Source of the DNA: Clostridia bacterium
GTDB lineage: Bacteria > Bacillota_A > Clostridia > Oscillospirales > CAG-382
NCBI GenBank assembly: GCA_017615235.1
Contig: JAGAAM010000067.1
Location: 1 to 9,590 of the forward strand
Direction of reading: 5' to 3'
Length of the DNA stretch: 9,590 nt
A model generated the notes under the pieces. The model did no database searches. It was not told where the DNA came from and saw only the letters and a list, made by a program, of their open reading frames with translations. The translations under genes and the position numbers were made by a program. Below are positions 7,726 through 9,590 of the stretch, piece after piece (position 1 is the stretch's first letter; the number at the start of each line of letters is the position of its first letter).

Positions 7726-8394
7726 TCACCTCGCGGAACACGCGCATCGAAGAATATCGCGCGCAGCCTGTTCTATATCTTCTTTCCCGAAAACGCTGCT
7801 CCCGGCGACCAACACGTTCGCGCCGGCTTTCACGCAGTCCGCCGCGTTGGAAACGCCGACTCCGCCGTCGACGCTTATATCGCAGTCAAAACCGTTTCCG
7901 TCGATATATTTACGCAGAAACTCCACCTTCGGGAGCATATCCGCCATGAATTTCTGTCCGCCGAATCCGGGTTCGACGGTCATGACGAGGATCAGATCGC
8001 AAAGCGGGATAAAGGGTATCACCGCATCGACGGGAGTGCCGGGTTTGAGCGAAAGCCCGCTTTTGATCCCGAGCGAGCGTATCTTTTCAAGTGTGGCTTT
8101 GACGTCTTTGCACGCCTCGACGTGGACGGTTATTACGTCCGATCCGGCTTTTGCGAAGTCTTCTATGTAACGTATCGGCTCGGTGATCATAAGATGAACG
8201 TCGAGCGTAAGATTCGTCGCTTTGCGCAGCGATTTTACCACCGGCTGACCGAACGAGATGTTCGGCACGAAAACGCCGTCCATAACGTCAAGATGAAGGT
8301 ATTCCGCACCGCCTTTTCCGGCTTTTTCGATCTGCGGTCCCGCCATGGCGAAATCGCAGGAAAGCGCGGAAGGCGAAAGAATTATTCTTTTCAT
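7726..8394 (-). CDS. rpe: Ribulose-phosphate 3-epimerase
   Basis: A 222-residue TIM-barrel enzyme that interconverts D-ribulose 5-phosphate and D-xylulose 5-phosphate in the pentose phosphate pathway, in the cytoplasm. The N-terminus ILSPSALSCDF is typical. The metal-site and catalytic motifs are present: HLDVMDGVFVPNISFG with H34, D36 and D39, VHLM with H67, the flexible loop VEPGFGGQKF, and VDGGV with D176. The ATG at 8394 was chosen because it gives the standard length and N-terminus and has AAAGGG 9 bases upstream; an in-frame GTG at 8415 would add 7 atypical residues containing that ribosome site. In many Bacillota rpe sits beside rsgA, a Ser/Thr kinase and thiamine pyrophosphokinase genes; none of these is here. 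It has its own promoter within the end of the preceding gene and shares its transcript with the two carboxypeptidases. Confidence 0.96.
   Translation of the reverse strand: MKRIILSPSALSCDFAMAGPQIEKAGKGGAEYLHLDVMDGVFVPNISFGQPVVKSLRKATNLTLDVHLMITEPIRYIEDFAKAGSDVITVHVEACKDVKATLEKIRSLGIKSGLSLKPGTPVDAVIPFIPLCDLILVMTVEPGFGGQKFMADMLPKVEFLRKYIDGNGFDCDISVDGGVGVSNAADCVKAGANVLVAGSSVFGKEDIEQAARDILRCACSAR
7727..7732 (-). promoter_or_regulatory. Ribosome binding site of the lipoprotein carboxypeptidase, overlapping the rpe stop
   Basis: GAGGTG on the minus strand shares bases with the rpe TGA (7726-7728). It stands 6 bases from the ATG at 7720 and decides that start over the upstream in-frame codons. The overlap predicts coupled translation of rpe and the peptidase. 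Confidence 0.75.
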
Positions 8395-8514
8395 ATTATA
8401 ATGCCCTTTCGACACTGTTGTTCATATTATGATAGGGGAACGAAGTCGAACGGCGGCAGTTTCGCTAAAGAAGTCCAAAGCAAAGGAGCCTGAAAACCAA
8501 AGCGTTGCGCCGCC
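8395..8514 (-). promoter_or_regulatory. Structured 5' leader of rpe
   Basis: From the predicted transcription start near 8514 to the rpe ATG there are about 120 nt without a convincing gene. The 5' end GGCGGC (8514-8509) can pair with GCCGCC (8457-8452); at the DNA level the arms extend to 8 bases (8509-8516 with 8450-8457). Inside, CGCT (8504-8501) can pair with AGCG (8466-8463). The enclosed loop is pyrimidine-rich and holds GCTTTGG twice (8503-8497 and 8481-8475). No poly-U run follows, so it does not look like an attenuator, and it matches no riboswitch I recognise. The fold is by eye only. Confidence 0.4.
8404..8409 (-). promoter_or_regulatory. Ribosome binding site of rpe
   Basis: AAAGGG on the minus strand lies 9 bases before the ATG at 8394 and supports that start rather than the GTG at 8415. 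Confidence 0.65.
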
Positions 8515-8520
8515 GTATTT

Positions 8521-8549
8521 ATAATACTATCATACCGTTGGTTTGTCAA
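8521..8549 (-). promoter_or_regulatory. Sigma-A-type promoter of rpe and the carboxypeptidases
   Basis: On the minus strand a perfect TTGACA (8549-8544) is followed after exactly 17 bases by TATTAT (8526-8521), one mismatch from consensus. The -35 box overlaps the Val-Asp-Lys codons near the end of the DUF4363 gene, and the stop codon of that gene lies in the spacer. Expected start of transcription is near 8514. Confidence 0.85.
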
Positions 8550-8907
8550 CCGGAAAAGGCAAAGAAACGCTGAAAATTCCGGTAAGAGTCGGCGTTTCGC
8601 AGTCCCGTATCTCGATAAGCGCGTCAACGACCTCCGTCAGGCGGGAGGATATTTCTTTTTCGTCTCCGGATTCCGAGGCGCCGACCAGTTCGCGGATCTT
8701 AAGATCGGCGTTGTCGATCTCGGTATCGCGGATAAAAGCGCCGAAATAACTCCTTACGGAATCCCATTTTTCCTGCAATGCGCGGTGATCGCCCGATTCC
8801 GCCAGCGAGATCATCTCGTCGCACTCGCGGCGTATGTTGGCGGAGTTCAGCACGATAAGCGCGGTCACCGCAAAAAGCAGGATCATCGCTATAACGAAGT
8901 TCCTCAT
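8530..8907 (-). CDS. DUF4363-like membrane-anchored protein
   Basis: A 125-residue protein with one N-terminal hydrophobic segment (about 4-22) followed by a mainly helical, charged domain (about 23-110), probably outside the membrane. No enzymatic motif or conserved cysteine/histidine site is visible. The layout (short anchor, then helices rich in Glu/Asp/Arg, about 120 residues) and its position directly after a DUF421 gene fit DUF4363, a family of unknown function that accompanies DUF421 in Clostridia; assignment rests on this pattern, not on a search. The start ATG is 3 bases after the DUF421 stop, with GGTGA about 8 bases upstream overlapping the end of that gene, so the pair is surely co-translated. 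Its last codons contain the -35 box of the rpe promoter. Confidence 0.7.
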   Translation of the reverse strand: MRNFVIAMILLFAVTALIVLNSANIRRECDEMISLAESGDHRALQEKWDSVRSYFGAFIRDTEIDNADLKIRELVGASESGDEKEISSRLTEVVDALIEIRDCETPTLTGIFSVSLPFPVDKPTV

Positions 8908-8910
8908 CGT

Positions 8911-9384
8911 TCAGTCACCGGGATTGTTTCCGCTTTGCGCGCCCTGCTTCGGGATGACGCTCATCTTGCCGGTGCGCTCGAGTATCACGTAATCGACCTG
9001 CTCCGGACCGGTATAGCCGTTTATGCGGATCTGCGCTTCGACGTCCTCTTTCGAGATGCGCGCCCTTTTAAGGTTCTTTTCGTCGTATTTGCCGCCGGAA
9101 AGCAGACAAAGCGGATCGCCGCTTATCAGGGACAAAAGCTTTTTGCTCCGGCTCGTGAAAAACGACACCGCGACTTCCGCGCAGGAGATCACCGCCAAGG
9201 GCACGAGCCCGTGCAGGAGCGGGATCTCGCCGTCGGTCACCGGAAGCACCGCCATCTCGGAAAGCATCACCATCGTTACGAACTCGGTCATCTGCATCTC
9301 GCCTATTTGCCTTTTGCCCATAAAACGCATAAAGATCGTAAGGATAAAATAGAATAGTACGGCTCTTATAAGAATGTTTATCAT
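8911..9384 (-). CDS. DUF421 (YetF-like) membrane protein
   Basis: A 157-residue protein. The N-terminal half holds hydrophobic segments at about 4-20, 33-50 and 58-75, with the family-typical GKRQIGEMQMTEFVTMVMLSE stretch split by the first loop. The C-terminal half is a small soluble domain ending in the pattern EDVEAQIRINGYTGPEQVDYVILERTGKMSVIP, given here as a description of the DUF421 C-terminal repeat. It is shorter than B. subtilis YetF (about 230 residues) but looks complete. The biochemical role is unknown; some DUF421 proteins occur in spore membranes, which would fit a spore-forming Clostridia host but is not shown here. AAAGGT stands 6 bases before the ATG at 9384. It is the first gene of the minus-strand cluster. 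Confidence 0.85.
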   Translation of the reverse strand: MINILIRAVLFYFILTIFMRFMGKRQIGEMQMTEFVTMVMLSEMAVLPVTDGEIPLLHGLVPLAVISCAEVAVSFFTSRSKKLLSLISGDPLCLLSGGKYDEKNLKRARISKEDVEAQIRINGYTGPEQVDYVILERTGKMSVIPKQGAQSGNNPGD

Positions 9385-9462
9385 TCGATCACCTTTAAGG
9401 ATATTTTGGTTCTGTGCCGCCGCGTTTATGCGGGAGCGGAACGCCGCGACGGTCTAAAACAT

Positions 9463-9489
9463 AAAAAAGTTTGCTTTTTTTGAAAAAAG
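9463..9489. repeat. Alternating A6G / CT6 tracts upstream of the tRNA promoter
   Basis: AAAAAAG (9463-9469), CTTTTTT (9474-9480) and AAAAAAG (9483-9489) follow one another, so the middle arm can pair with either neighbour. The block ends 4 bases before the tRNA -35 box, the place of an UP element for the polymerase alpha subunit. Confidence 0.55.
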
Positions 9490-9492
9490 GTA

Positions 9493-9521
9493 TTGCAAAA
9501 GCCTTCGCGATGTGGTAATAT
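9493..9521 (+). promoter_or_regulatory. Promoter of tRNA-Asp
   Basis: TTGCAA (9493-9498) and TAATAT (9516-9521) are separated by 17 bases. The expected start near 9528 lies about 25 bases before the mature tRNA 5' end. The -10 box is imperfect (4 of 6), but the A/T tracts upstream and the position before a stable RNA gene support it. Confidence 0.65.
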
Positions 9522-9553
9522 AACCAAGCGCGCCGGTGCTTGATGCGATATAC

Positions 9554-9590
9554 GGTTCGGTAGTTCAGTTGGTTAGAACGCCGCCCTGTC
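9554..9590 (+). tRNA. tRNA-Asp (GTC), 5' half, cut by the window edge
   Basis: The 37 bases match the 5' half of bacterial tRNA-Asp: acceptor strand GGTTCGG, TA, D-arm GTTC...GAAC with loop AGTTGGTTA, then anticodon stem CCGCC and loop start CTGTC. The window ends exactly at the third anticodon base, so the 3' half and any following tRNAs are unseen. The anticodon GTC reads both Asp codons. Confidence 0.93.

Larger units (their letters stand above)
9385..9553. other. Divergent intergenic region between the DUF421 gene and tRNA-Asp
   Basis: These 169 bases hold the DUF421 ribosome site (AAAGGT, 9396-9391, minus strand), a GC-rich stretch at 9415-9451, an A/T-tract block at 9463-9489 and the tRNA promoter. 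I could not find a convincing minus-strand promoter for the DUF421 gene; the best match there is too weak to call. Confidence 0.6.

Noticed and set aside
8394..8426. Short leader frame on the minus strand (ATG at 8426, 9 codons, stop touching the rpe start)
   Set aside because: No Shine-Dalgarno before it, and it overlaps the rpe ribosome site; more likely chance than a leader peptide.
8427..8627. 66-codon minus-strand frame across the rpe promoter
   Set aside because: It overlaps the end of the DUF4363 gene in another frame, has no ribosome site or recognisable content, and covers the promoter and leader.
9415..9451. GC-rich stretch with short inverted pieces that could be a terminator
   Set aside because: The best stem is only about 4 base pairs (9436-9439 with 9444-9447) and no T run follows in either direction.

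Overview
The window looks like chromosomal DNA from an anaerobic bacterium, most likely a Bacillota/Clostridia member of a gut or rumen type. This is an inference. The supports are a desulfoferrodoxin-type superoxide reductase (typical of anaerobes), Shine-Dalgarno sites of the AGGAG/AAAGGTG type, a DUF421-DUF4363 pair of the kind found in Clostridia, VanY-type D,D-carboxypeptidase lipoproteins, and a GH3 enzyme with the reversed domain order described from Ruminococcus albus and Butyrivibrio fibrisolvens. The DNA is GC-rich. Genes are tightly packed, with no insertion sequence, phage gene, CRISPR array or obvious pseudogene.

Left half, + strand (1-5410): the 3' end of a small heavy-metal-associated (CopZ-like) gene, a complete Cu(+)-exporting P1B-1 ATPase (copA), a permuted GH3 beta-glucosidase-like enzyme, and a two-iron superoxide reductase. 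The gaps are 1, 10 and 24 bases, so they probably form one operon. Copper removal and superoxide detoxification make sense together in an anaerobe; the glycosidase between them is the odd member. A strong hairpin at 5430-5460 ends this unit and, being symmetric with A and T tracts, probably also ends the convergent minus-strand unit.

Right half, - strand (read from 9384 down to 5465): DUF421 membrane protein, DUF4363 membrane-anchored protein, ribulose-phosphate 3-epimerase (rpe), and two tandem paralogous M15B D,D-carboxypeptidases. Gaps are 3 bases or so except before rpe. There an almost consensus promoter overlaps the last codons of the DUF4363 gene and drives a leader of about 120 nt that could fold into a stem. 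The Shine-Dalgarno of the first carboxypeptidase overlaps the rpe stop codon. The two peptidases align without any indel over 220 residues, but one is a lipoprotein with a short acidic spacer while the other has a polylysine N-terminus, a long acidic spacer and an extra acidic C-terminal tail.

The last 37 bases are the 5' half of a tRNA-Asp(GTC) on the + strand, cut by the window edge right after the anticodon and preceded by its own promoter and A/T tracts. I see no clearly new multi-gene system. The items most worth a second look are the asymmetric carboxypeptidase duplication, the structured rpe leader and the copper/GH3/superoxide reductase operon.
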